From Paramecium tetraurelia (lineage: Eukaryota; Ciliophora; Oligohymenophorea; Peniculida; Parameciidae), in contig NW_001799610.1 in assembly GCF_000165425.1 (NCBI RefSeq), positions 73,146-137,145 of the forward strand: 64,000 nt of DNA, in the 5' to 3' direction. Under the pieces are notes generated by a model. That model was not told the DNA's origin. It saw only the letters and a list, made by a program, of their open reading frames with translations, and searched no databases. The translations under genes were made by a program, and so were the position numbers. Below are positions 12,290 through 24,700 of this stretch, one piece after another; the stretch's first letter is position 1, and each line of letters opens with the position of its first letter.

Positions 12290-14437
12290 ATGGATGATAT
12301 ATAAGTGAAAGTTTTTATCCCAGAAAAATCTAAAGCAGTAACCCCAAAAAGAGATCGCAAATTAGAACATCAACAAAGGAAACTCAAACAAGAACAGAAG
12401 AAATAAAAATATTTTGACAAAATCCATTCAAACAGACAAACTGAATAATAGCCACAACATTAAATCGAAAACAACGAAGTCCAATAAATCAACTAAACAA
12501 ATGACCACAAACAATCACAAAGAAAACCAAGAGTGCCCATGAAATAATTGGTTATCCATTAGAAACCACAAAGTGTTACTTTACCATCAATTAATGTTGA
12601 ACAAGAGGGCGAAGTCTTTACTGAATAATATTTTGAAGATCTCCAAATTCACCCCAATGTCAAATTGGGATTGAAATCAAGTGAATACATCAAAATGACC
12701 AAAATCCAATAACTAGCCATTCCTATCGTAGACACAAGTAATTACTAATCTCTATTTCATTAGAAGCCAACACATTCATCAAATCTGAAACAGGGTCAGG
12801 TAAGACACTTGCTTATATGGTACCACTCATCTCTCATTTGATGAGTGCTGAAGTTAGAATTACTAGAGAGTAAGGAACTTACATTTTGATTGTTTGTCCA
12901 ACTAGAGAACTCTCTTTGTAATGTGTGGATGCTGCACTCAAGGTAGGAAAAAAATGTCCTAACATAGTTGTGGGGGCATTGGTTGGTGGAGAAAATGCAA
13001 ATCATGAAAAAGCTAGACTTAGAAAGGGAGTCACCATAGTGGTTGGGACTCCTGGTAGAATATTATATCATATTCAAAACACTCAAAGTTTCAAATACTT
13101 AAACATTCACACTTTGGTCTTTGAAGAGTGCGATAGAATTTTAGATATGGGATTTTAAAAGGACATTGAATAATTGATTGAATTATTCAGTGACAAAATT
13201 GATATTCCATCTTGTCAGAAAATTATGGTTTCAGCACATGTCAATCAAAATATCTGTCAAATCAAAGGATTAGAAATTACACCCAAGAATTATAAATTTG
13301 TTGGATTCTCCAAAGAATTCATTAAAGGAACCAAAAACAAGGATATTCAAATAAATGATGAGAATTAATAATGTGATTGGCTTGGAGAAGGTGATCCAAC
13401 ATGGTAAATCCCATCCACTCTCAAGTAATATTATACTCTCATTTAAGAACATCAAAAATTGGCATTTCTTTTTGCCTACATTCGTACTTAAATTGGTAAG
13501 AAAACCATAATCTTTGTATCCACCTGCGATGAAGTTGAATTTTATTCCTTTCTTTTCTAATAGGTTTAGTTTAATAATCCATTCAAAAAAGATTAACAAT
13601 AACATGTTGAAGAGGAAGAAGAAGAAGAAGAAAAGAAATAAGCATTCATAACACAAGAGGTCTATAAATTACATGGGAACATTGAATAATAACAGAGATC
13701 TAAGACTTACTTCAATTTCAAGAAAAGCAAATATTAAGAAGGATGTGTTCTAATTTCAACTTCAGTGGCTTCAAGAGGTCTTGATTTCCCTGATGTGACA
13801 AATATCTTAGTTTTTGATCCTCCAGATTCATATGATGATTATGTCAATAAAGTAGGAAGAACGGCAAGAATTAATAAAAATGGTATCAGTCTTATGGTGC
13901 TCTTTGAAAAGTATTCATTTCATTTTTAATCCTAGTCTTGAATCACAACAATTCATAGAGGAAACCCAATCTCATTTAGCTGCACCTCTGAATCTTATTG
14001 AATCAGCAGAATACTTTAAAGCCTTCCAATATTATCTATTTGAAACAAAAAAGATTCACGATAAGATGCCTGACAAATTCCTGGCCTTAATGATCAAACA
14101 AAAAATCAAATAGGATAAGGATTATTAATTGCAATCAAGAAGGTTTAATTGATTATCATTTTCTAGAGCTTATGTAAGTTTCCTAAGAGCATACGGTAGA
14201 TTGAAGAGCTTTAAGATCAAGACTTTGAATTTGCATAACTTATCCAAGTCCTTTGCTCTGGAAAAAGCATTCTCTGAAGACACAAAGGATGAAAGATATC
14301 AGAAAGACTTGAAGTTTATCAACAGAGAGAAGTTCAGACAAAGAGAGGATTAAGCCAATGAAACCAGATGGGATAGAGAGAGAAAAAAGAGAAGAGTCAT
14401 GTCCTAGGCAGAATTAAGTAAAATGGAATTCATGTGA
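12290..14437 (+). CDS. DEAD-box RNA helicase family protein, DDX31/Dbp7-like, altered motifs
   Basis: Predicted 690 residues with introns 12738-12763, 13911-13935 and 14143-14166 (multiple of three). After a basic Gln-rich N-terminus come Q-motif-like KMTKIQQLAIPIV, Walker [21 protein letters not shown], and motif II as [11 protein letters not shown] where DEAD is expected. Motif III is SAH rather than SAT, motif V is SRGLD, and motif VI is NKVGRTAR where HRVGRTAR is usual. The RKGV...[12 protein letters not shown] segment and the C-terminal [13 protein letters not shown] plus basic tail fit the DDX31/Dbp7 group, which acts in large-subunit ribosome assembly in the nucleolus. ATP binding looks intact, but the Asp-to-Glu and Ala-to-Cys changes in motif II make full helicase activity doubtful. 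Confidence 0.85.
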
Positions 14438-14530
14438 TTTGTATATATATAAAACAATAGTATATGTATCGGTATAATCTCTATAATGGGCTTTCATTTT
14501 AATTTGGTGAATAAAATGAAACAAAAAGAA

Positions 14531-16150
14531 TCAAGAGTCTGCACCACAAAACATGCACAATAAATCTGAATTGGGATGTCCTTAATTTATTACTTCCTTT
14601 AGATGATTAAATTGAATTTCTTATTGATAATCTATTCCTACTGAATCAAAAATGATTTTTGAGAAGAATTATGACATCTCATCCAAAAATTCTCTATTTC
14701 CATTCTTTATGAACTTCTGCAATGTTTATTAACTCAATTTTACAACCTCCTAATATGAAAGTTAACCATCCTTATTAGAATCTGCAATCTTGATAAACAA
14801 ATCAATTCTTTGATCCCTCGTTTTAGCTTATACTGAACTCATTAAATATAAGAATTGTCCCCAATCCAAGAAACCAGAACAACGACTATCTATGATATCA
14901 AATATTCCCCTTGCCATGTTCTCTGCTTAATCCTGGATGGTTTCAATTCCATTCCTGTACACTTCATAAGTAATACCTTAAACCTGCAATTACTTCCTCT
15001 TTATTTTCATATATCCTGATATGAGATGCAAGACTTTATAAAGAGAGAAAAAAGCATATAATTGGCTTCTGTTCAACCTATATTTTGCTTGCAATGAAGG
15101 AATGTTCAAATGCAACAAAGGGGGTATTTTGTGTAACATCTTCTTTTCTTAAGGAACGTAGGCCTTGGGAGTTTTAGAGTCAGCTGGGAACTGTTTCCCC
15201 AATATCTTGGTTAATTTTGTGCTTATTAAACTCGAAGTAGATATTTATTTCATTTCAAGGGCTCTGCTTTTCGGGGTTGGATAGAGTACATTTTCATAAA
15301 AGCGAATTATTTTTTCAACTTCTTCGTTTTCCTTTGAAAGATTTGATTTGAGTTTATTTATGAAATTGTCTAATTCATCCTAACATTTTTGCATGTTATC
15401 TATGAAATACTACTCTTGTTCTGTTAAATAATGTCTGGGAGTTGAATTAGGAATATTGGTTTTATTATTATAGGATAAATTTGATAGTTTATTTTAAGAG
15501 CTGAATGATTGATGAGTTGTTTTGAATTTACAATTGGTAATAATAAAGGGATCAGAATTTTGGCGACTTGTCATTTTGAAATTATCATAAACATTTTCTA
15601 AATCTTAGATCCCCTTTTAGAGTATTCGAGATCGGAAACTACTTTGGGGAATCAAATGATCAAAAGGATTGTTATGGATAATGTGTTGATTTGAATTCAA
15701 TAATGATTGTTTCCTTGATTTATCATCTGAAATGTTGTTGCTTAGAAAACTAGTATCCATTTAGATTATTTGAAATAATAATTTCTCGTATTTCTTATCG
15801 TATAACCAATGGTTGTTATCTTTTGTGCTGACGAGATAGGTTTCTATGGTTTGATCATACATGGTAATCTAATTACCATTTAAATCATAAAAATAAAATT
15901 TTGGAGTTTTTAGTTGATTCAAATCGGAATATTGATTTAACTCTTTCTCCATCAATTTCTCTATCTTAATTTATTTTCCTTAAGTGTAAAAACAATTCAC
16001 CTTCTTGCAGTTAACAGTGTAATGATTTTAAACATCATCAATAAACACGACTTTGAAGGCAATCAATTTGGATGACGAAGAGCTTGCTTAAGATAGTTTC
16101 AATAGAGGATTCCTCAACTTAATATTGCTATTTCCTATTAATCTTGCCAT
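14531..16150 (-). CDS. EF-hand calcium-binding protein
   Basis: Predicted 539 residues, one exon, ATG at 16150. The N-terminal 130 residues (RLIGNSNIKLRNPLLKLSQA; FYFYDLNGNQITMYDQTIE) form no domain I know. A Ser/Asn-rich linker and a helical region follow. Near the C-terminus there are two EF-hand units: a degenerate one (DSRCSGFLDWGQFLYL) and a canonical loop DSNKDGQLSYQE with Asp at 1, 3 and 5 and Glu at 12. It ends CMFCGADS. A calcium sensor role is likely; the partner is unknown. It is head to head with another EF-hand gene 56 nt away. Confidence 0.75.
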
Positions 16151-16206
16151 TATTAATTAAAATAAAAATGGAAATACAATAAAAAATCCAAACACTGATA
16201 GATCAA
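16151..16206. promoter_or_regulatory. 56-nt divergent region between two EF-hand genes
   Basis: The two divergent EF-hand genes start 56 nt apart, so they probably share a bidirectional promoter region. Inferred from spacing; no specific element recognised. Confidence 0.4.
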
Positions 16207-17901
16207 ATGAGAGAGAATGTAAGCAAGGCTACGGGTAAAAGAAATGATAGCATTGATTATTAATTGCTTACTGATTTAAGGAAAACACATAGAGAACTAT
16301 ATAGAAGTATAGAAGGAAATAGGAGAGTAAATTAATTGGAAAAAGATCAATTAGACAAATAGACAATCAATTCTGAATGCTTGAAGTATTCTAACACCTA
16401 ATTGCAATAACAAATAGGGCAATTCAAAGCCTTACAAACACATCATTATAATTAAATTAGAAGATAACTTGATTTGGAAGGTAAGAATCCATTGGATCAC
16501 AATAAAGAAATACTACATAAATTGGAGACTGAATTAGAAGTAAGAAGAGAAAAGAAGAAAAAACATGAAGAAATTACTAGCGAGTTCGAGCATCTACAAT
16601 CACAGTATGATTAAAAGAAATCACAATATTTCTAAGTTTTGCCAGACTTACTGAAACAAACATAATCGCATCTTATACCTACTTTGAATATATTTGAAAT
16701 CCCTCATCTAGCACTTCCATCTCAATAAGAATTCTTTTAATAATTACCTTAACCATTACATTAAATTTATTAAAAATTACAAACCAAATTCTTACAATTA
16801 GAAATCATTTCACACCCTATCTCAGACAGCTTCTATAAATTATCCCAATTTGAATTGAAAGTAACTATCGAACAAGGCCTATTTGATCAAATTGCATTAA
16901 ATTATTTGGGAGTTAAGTAGGAATCCTTTTATGAAAATATCTACCCCTTCTCATTCAGTATCAGATACTTTACCACTTTAGATAAGATTGTATTTTAAGT
17001 GGATCGAAATAATCAAATCTCATCAGAGGAACTCTTTTGTGGGTTATTTAAAGGAGATCCTGGTGAACCAATAATCGTAAATGCGAAGAGTGATGAAGAA
17101 ATTAATATTAATAATAAATATATGACTTTTCGATGGGCTAAACTATTGACTGGATTTGAATTGAGTCCTCAGGAATTCTATCTATAATTGTAGAAAAGAA
17201 TATACAACATATAATTAATCAAAATTCAATTGCAAAAATTGTAAAGAAATGAATTGCTTACTAATTTCCCTGGATTGAATTTTGAATAGGGGTTTTAATT
17301 AAAATATTTTGGTAATTCTCAAATAAATGATGACTCTCCTTTTTGGTATAAGCTTTGTTAAGGGGAAAGTTTGATTTACAAACAAAACAAGGACACTACC
17401 TTATTGGTCGAAGATAAAACTTTATAATCATATATTTAATTAAATTATAGATTTGAAGGCCAAGCTGAACATCTTCATGACTGCTACAAAATGTTATTAG
17501 CTAAGGATGACTAATAAATAGAGATCGGTATCATAGTACCGCTGAGTTATCCTCAATAGTATTAATTTTATATATAAACAGGTCAGTACGTTATTAGATT
17601 ATATCTACTTAAAGTATTAATATTTCACAATATGAATTTTTCATAATTTGTAAAAATTTAGGGAATTGCTTAATCGAAGGCCTTTAATTATCATATTAAA
17701 TACTAAGAATTATCTAATAATTATCTGCAAGAAGATAAAATATACAATATTTTTTAAAACATTAATGAAAGTGTATATATTTTATTTATCCATAAAAATT
17801 ATCTTTATTATCTTAATTTTGTATTCATCATACAATTATAAAATTTATCAAACATCACGTATAATTAATTCTAAATCAAAGATTTAAATTAATGGTTTTG
17901 A
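16207..17901 (+). CDS. Coiled-coil protein with one EF-hand
   Basis: Predicted 564 residues, one exon, ATG at 16207 to TGA at 17899-17901. Residues 20-160 are a charged coiled coil (LHKLETELEVRREKKKKHEE). Around residue 265 is an EF-hand-type loop VDRNNQISSEELFCGLF (Asp 1, Asn 3 and 4, Glu 12), followed by a region that could be a second, degenerate hand. The last 120 residues are Leu/Ile/Tyr-rich and AT-driven; the true C-terminus could lie earlier if a missed intron exists after about 17580. Function unknown; calcium-responsive structural protein is the reasonable reading. Confidence 0.65.
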
Positions 17902-18745
17902 GTGGTTTTCAAGTAATTTTTATATTCTTTAAACTTAAACTACAAAATTCCTCTATCTAGCTTCTAATACTTGAAAGCAATTAAATTTTTGGTGAATTTG
18001 AGTAGAATTTGAAAATCCTTTTATATGTGATTAGCCGAATAAGGACCTTAAAGAAGAATCAAATTTCAATTTTTTGTAATTATTTTTTTGCCTTATTTCA
18101 CTTCTTTTCAGAGTCCTAAATGCATTTCTATTTAAAGCTTTTAATCTTATTTTGGGAAGATATAAAATTGACATTTTTCAAATAATTTTTATATAATAAC
18201 TGCTAAAAAATGATATTCTACCTATTTTTCTTAAAGAGGAAGAAAAAATTTGGAAAGTTACATCAAACTATAATTTAGTACAACAAACAAGAAAAATTAA
18301 TTTTCACTTTAAATTGTTCTACCTAAGGCAGTTTCAGATTATAATTCAAATTTGGTTAGTCTATTGATGGTACGGAATATGAATTTTAATGTTTACAATA
18401 AATTGATTAGGAAGGGTTGAAAATCCTGTTTAAGATATTCCAAGCAAGGAGGAAAACATAGTATATGAGCCTAATTAAAAATAATTGATATTTGTGTTGA
18501 GTTTATTATTGATTATATGAACTCTGAAAATCTATTAGGTTTCTAAGGAATGAGATCAAAAGAAATATTGAATAGCAAATCATACTGAAGAATTTGATAA
18601 AGTTAGACAGCTATTGGTCAATGGTGATGAAATTTAATTTTTGGAAAGATAATTAAAAATAAAATAATAATTGATAAGTATTAATCTAAACCCCTCCTTT
18701 ACATGTAATTTTTTACTACAGAAATAACATTATTTAAATTAAAAA
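17902..18745. other. AT-rich intergenic region upstream of dynein gene
   Basis: About 840 nt with stops in all frames. No coding frame, RNA gene or clear repeat. As the longest gap in this half of the window, it probably holds the dynein promoter. Confidence 0.5.
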
Positions 18746-21700
18746 ATGTCACAGAATGATCTTGAACTGAAATCCCAAGATGAAGCTCCTCAAGGACAAA
18801 GTTTTGTAGAAGAGAATCTTAATATAAACATGTCTGATTAATAACAACCAAATTCTCCAGATTTGGATAAGGGATCTCCTGATCATGTTAATCAAAACGT
18901 GTAGGATATTAATGATGATTAAAAAGATCTAAATGGAGGCTAAATCAATCTGCAATTAAAACTTAAGTCTGCTAGTGTTGATAGTAAAAGATAAATAATA
19001 TTTAGATTACGGTCCCATTTACGTGAGAAAATAATTTTTGGAGCACTAGGACATTTATGATTTAGAACAATTGTAGTGGAAGTATGATCCTCATGATATT
19101 TTATCTGTTAATTTTATGCGTAAGCATGGATACGCAAATTTGTTTGCTTGGATGACGGAATAGGGAATTCAAATGAGTGAGACAGATCCCCCTAGATTAG
19201 AACCTGATGCTTTTGATCCAGATTTCGTGTACTTTTTGAAACTGCCACATCCTTAAGAAATGATAATAAGTGAGGAAAATGTTGCTGAGTATGTCAGTGA
19301 TGGTGTTGTAAATATCAATTACTTGAAGACATTGTTGAAACAAATGAATGCTTAATTCATACCATAATTTATTTAGGATTCCTCTTGGCCTGAAAATGTA
19401 AAAAAAGAGTTCTTGGCTTAATTACACAAATTCATGGCAACACTCACAGAGTTTTCCTTCAGTCAAGAAGGCATTACTGAGTTGTATATCCCAAATGAAG
19501 ACTTGAATAATATTGAGTAGGCTTCTCATGACAAAGACTTGTTGTAAAGATTGGAGGCAATCTTATTACATTGGTAGAGACAAATCAAAGACATTGTGAA
19601 CAATTAGGAATTGGCTATTGAGAATGAGAATGCAGGTCCACTTGATGAGATAGCTTATTGGAGATAAAGAAAAAATAATTTGTCACACATTCATGAATAA
19701 TTGGAGAAGCCAGAGTTGAAAAGAATCATCCAAATATTGAGTGATAGTCAATATGTCTAGAGTTTCAAGGATGTTACTGAGAATATCAAATTGGGATCCA
19801 GTTAAGCAGAGGATAACTTAGAAAATCTAAAGATTCTGTATGAACCTTGCAAATAGTTGGAGACAGCTACACCCAGGGAGATCCCAGAATTACTCCCTAA
19901 TTTGTTGTTCAGAGTGAGATACATATGGGAGAAGTCTAAATACTTTAATACTCCGGAGAGGATATAAGGATTGATACATAAAATTTCTAATGAGATCATT
20001 AAGAGATGCAAGTCCAGTATCAATATCAATGACATGTTGGATGGTGATGTGGAATAATGCATTTAAGATTTGAATGATTCAATTGAGTGTGGGGAACAAT
20101 GGAAGAAGATTTACTAAAGAATGTCAGTTGCTATTGAGAAGATGTCATCATTGACTAAAGGACCTAAATGGGATTTCAACAATTCTATATTTGCTTAAGT
20201 GGATGCCTTCATCTCTCGTTGCAAAGAGTTATTGGAAATATGTGAAGGATAATTGCAATTTGCCAGAAAAGGAGCAGGCAGTCACATTCCACAATTTGGG
20301 GGCAGCAAGGGTCAAGAGATTGAAGATAATCTTGAATAAATAAAGGATAGTTTTTCAAAACATTTGAAACCCATCAGAGACATTCGTAAAACTGACAAGG
20401 ATAAGATATTAGATGTGAAAGCTTCTAAGTGGCATGATGTCTTCAACGCATTTCGTAATGGAGTTAAGGATTTGGATGTTATGTATACCAATATTATTAA
20501 TAATGCCTTTGAGAGTATGACAACAGTTCAATAAGGAGTTGAGTTGTTAGAAGCATTTGATTAATTGGCTAAAAGACTATCGATCAAGAGAGTTGTTCAA
20601 AATAAGGCTATAGTAGTCTTAGAATTGTTCATCTAGGAAATTGATGCAACCAAACATGAATTTGATAATATTAAGAAACTATAGTATTACCCTTTACAAC
20701 ACGGCTCATTTTCTGGATAGGCAATTTGGGTTAATTCATTGAGTCATAGAATCATGAGAATGAGATATTGGATTGATTAGATGTACTTCATTGAAGATTC
20801 GATTAAGAGGACAGCAATTGAAAAATTTGAATAGTTATCATCGAATCTGAAACAGTTCATCATAGAATCCAGACTCAAGGAATGGAAGGAAGACAGCAAA
20901 GATCTTGAAGACATAGTTTTGACTACTAGATTAGACAAGCAGGTATTATTGAGAACAGATGAGAAACATCCAGATTTTTAATATAAGAAGGAGTCTTTGA
21001 GACCTAAGATTGGCCATTTAGAAAGCAATTTCGATAGGCAACTATTAAAATTGTTGCATGAGACTTCATCTTGGTAGAAATTGATAGCTGTTGGTGTTGT
21101 TATTCCAAGTTACGCTAATGATTTTACTTAGAATCACAAGGAGAGTTTGAGAGTGCTCAGAGAGTTGGTGATGTTAGTGGTCAGAGAATACAACAACATT
21201 ATTGACTATATGACTGAAACTGAGAAGAAATTGTTTGCTCAACATTTGGAGACTGTCAATAAGGTAATATAACCATTGGCATCTCGTTTGAGATGGAGTG
21301 CAAAGACAATCATTGATAGTTAAGTTAGGGATTGTCGGAGAGCTTGTTAAGAGATGTTCTTGAAATTGAAGATGTTCAAGACCAATATGGACAAGATAGA
21401 TGGTAAATGCAATGAGATTGCCAATAAATTGTTGATTAAGATAGATCGTAAGAAACAATATGATCACAAATCCTTCGAGGAGGAATAAGAGAAACATAGA
21501 AGAGATATGTATTAGAAGTTGAAATAAATATTTGATGAAATAAGGAAGATATTGTCTGAGACTTATGATCCATTTCTGTTTGATAGAGTTGAGGTCTAAA
21601 CTGTTTGGTTGAAGTAGGTGAAGTCCATAGATTACAAGATCAAGGAGAGTTATGAGAAAGCAGTAAAGAATTCATTGATTGATTTGTAAAAAGTAATTGG

Positions 21701-24700
21701 TTCAGAGGATGGTAAGATCACTCCAGTGCCCATCTTCAAATTATCAGTGGAATTGGAGAATCAGTAACAAGAGTATCGACCATCTACAAACTATTTGAAA
21801 CAGATGGTCTCTTAAACTTGTGAATATATGAGAGAAATCATGAAAGATTTTAAGAGCATGGATGAAGTCATGAAGGAGGAGAGAAAGAAGAAATTGGATG
21901 AAGCAATCTTATTAAACTCTAAGGACTCCAAGAATCCACAAGCATAAAATATTAGGAGAATGAGTGAAATATCTTAAGTGTAATAATTGGAGTAGGAGAC
22001 TCAGATATCAATAAGGAGTCTAGATAACGAATAGAATATCAAGATCAAAAACGATAGCGATGGTTTGATTCAGAAAATCAATAGTAAATTGAGCAAGACT
22101 TGTGATGCATTGAATTCAGTAGATGCTCACGGCTAATGGAAACGTTACGATTGGTATTGGTAATAGGCAAATTAGAAGGAGAAGTTTATTAAGGACAATG
22201 ATCAACAGAAATGATCCAATCACTAACATCAAAACTCAATTAGAAACCTTTGATTTACATTAAGGAGAAATTCAGCAGTTGGAAACCACAAAAACCCAAG
22301 ATTGCATCATCTTGGATAACACTTCAATTAAATCTACTTTGATTGATATTATGATCTCTTGGTAGAATGCCTTCTTGAATGCCACTTAGGATAAAGCATT
22401 GCAAGATTTGAATTAATTATATTCACTATTCCAGACCTCAGAAACCAATTTGGACATTGTACCTTAAGATTTGTAACAATTGAAGAAGAGCAGTGACCTT
22501 TGGAATAAGTTGAATGAGGATAGACCATCCATTGAGGCCAAATTAGGACCATTGGAAGATAAGTTTAAGTTGTTGGAAGATTATTCAATACAATTAAAAG
22601 ATGATGATATTACAAGAAAGAACAATTTAAGAAACACTTGGGCCAATTTCAATGTGATGTTGGATAGAATCTAAGAGAGAAATCGTAAAGTGCACAACAA
22701 TTTGTACTTGGAGACTCAGAAGAACTTGGATGAATTCATCAAAGAAACTGGAGATTACAAGATTGTGTTTTAGAGTAATGCTCCATATCAAGCAACCAAT
22801 ATGCCTCATGAAAAGGCATTATTGAATTTGAATGAATATTCTGAACAAGTTAAGCAATATCGTAAGAAAGAGGAATCCATGAAATTTGGTTTCGATTTGT
22901 TTAAATTCAACTATGTTCCATCTCCAGATTTGGAATTCATGGAGAAGGAGATTGCACAATTATCATACATTTGGCGCACAAAGGAAGAATGGGATTAATT
23001 CATTAAGGATATTGGAAGCACAGCTTTCAGAGATGTCAATTGTGACAATTTGGATGAAAATGGTGATGATTATTTGAGGAAATTGAAGGCCTTGCCAAGA
23101 GAATAGCAGAAGTGGGAAATTGTTAATCATATGAAGCAAATTATTGATTAATTCAAATAGACACTTCCTCTGATCATCATGTTGAGAGAATAATACATGA
23201 GAGACAGACATTGGGATAAAATGAGATAACATCTAGGAACCAACATTGAACCAGATAGCAAAGACTTCAACATGGCTGAAATATTCAAATTGAATCTATT
23301 ATCCTATGGTGAAGCTGTTAAGGATGTGTGTGAAGTAGCTAAGGAAGAATTCAAAATTGAAAACGCTTTGGATAAAATTGATTAGAGATGGGCTAAACTT
23401 GAATTGGAAATGGACACTTTCAAGAAGACCTACAAAATCAAGAAGACTGAAGAGATCTTCACTATTTTGGAAGATCATATGGCTGTTTTGAGTGCTCAGA
23501 AGACAACTGCCTTCTATGATTCATTCAAACCCACAATTGAAAGATGGGAGAATTGCTTATAACAAATCTCAGAGACTTTGGAAATGTTGTCCATAGTTTA
23601 GAGACAATGGATTTATTTGGAAGCCATCTTTGCCACTCAAGAGAAGGAGTCTGAAAAACAATTGATGGGAGATATCAATAAGTTTGCAGCAATCAATTCC
23701 TAATTGTCAGGTCACATGAATCGTATCTATGAGGATAAGAATGTCAAGAGATCACTGTCATATGAAGGTTTCTATTAAGAATTATGTACAATGAATTAGA
23801 AATTGGATGAGAGTCAAAAGATCTTGTATTAATTATTGGAGAAATAACGTAAGGATTTCCCCAGATTCTATTTCTTGTCCAACGATGACTTGTTTGAATT
23901 ATTGGGAAACTCCAAAGACGTGTTCAAAGTCAATAAGCACATCAAGAAGTGTTTCGAAGGTATCAAGAAATTCGATATCCTCACCCAATAATACTAGACT
24001 GGAAGAGCCAAATAAGATGTCTATGAAGTCTAAGCCATGGTTGCCCCAGATGGAGAAGTTGTTAAGTTCACCACCAAAGTCCTTTGTGATTCTCAACTAG
24101 AGAAATGGCTTGGTTAGGCTGAGAAGACCATGAGAGATGTACTCAAGAAGGAATTGTTCTCCACAATGTAGAGTATAAAGAAGAAAGAAGGAATGCGTTG
24201 GGTTGATAAATGGGTCAAGGAACATCCTGGATAATTGTTAATTACTGCCAGTCAATTGACATGGTCGGGTGATTGTGCCAATGTGTTAAATTAGATCTAT
24301 AATTCTGAAAGACCAGAGAAGAATAGAGGCTGGAAGGCTATCAAGGATGAGAAGTAATCATTCATCTTGGAATTGACCAAATTGATTCGTAAACCCAGTA
24401 ACGAGGTCGATAGATTGAAATTGGTTGCTTTAATTACAATTGAGGTGCACCAGAAGGAAATCATTGATCATCTCACAAAGAATTGTCAATCTCCGCATTC
24501 TTTTGAATGGTTGAAGTAATTAAGATTTACAGGTACAGCCGTCAATGATATATTTGAATGTAAAGTTGAATAGGCTAATAGCAGTTTTGCTTATGGTTAT
24601 GAATATTAAGGCAACAATGGTAGATTGGTTGTAACTGCTTTGACAGATAGATGTTACATGACTTTGACAACAGCTATGCATTTGAAAAAAGGAGGTGCTC

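Noticed and set aside
13270-13656. Minus-strand 128-residue frame with a Phe run
   Set aside because: It is antisense to the conserved helicase domain; the Phe run is the complement of a GAA repeat coding Glu.
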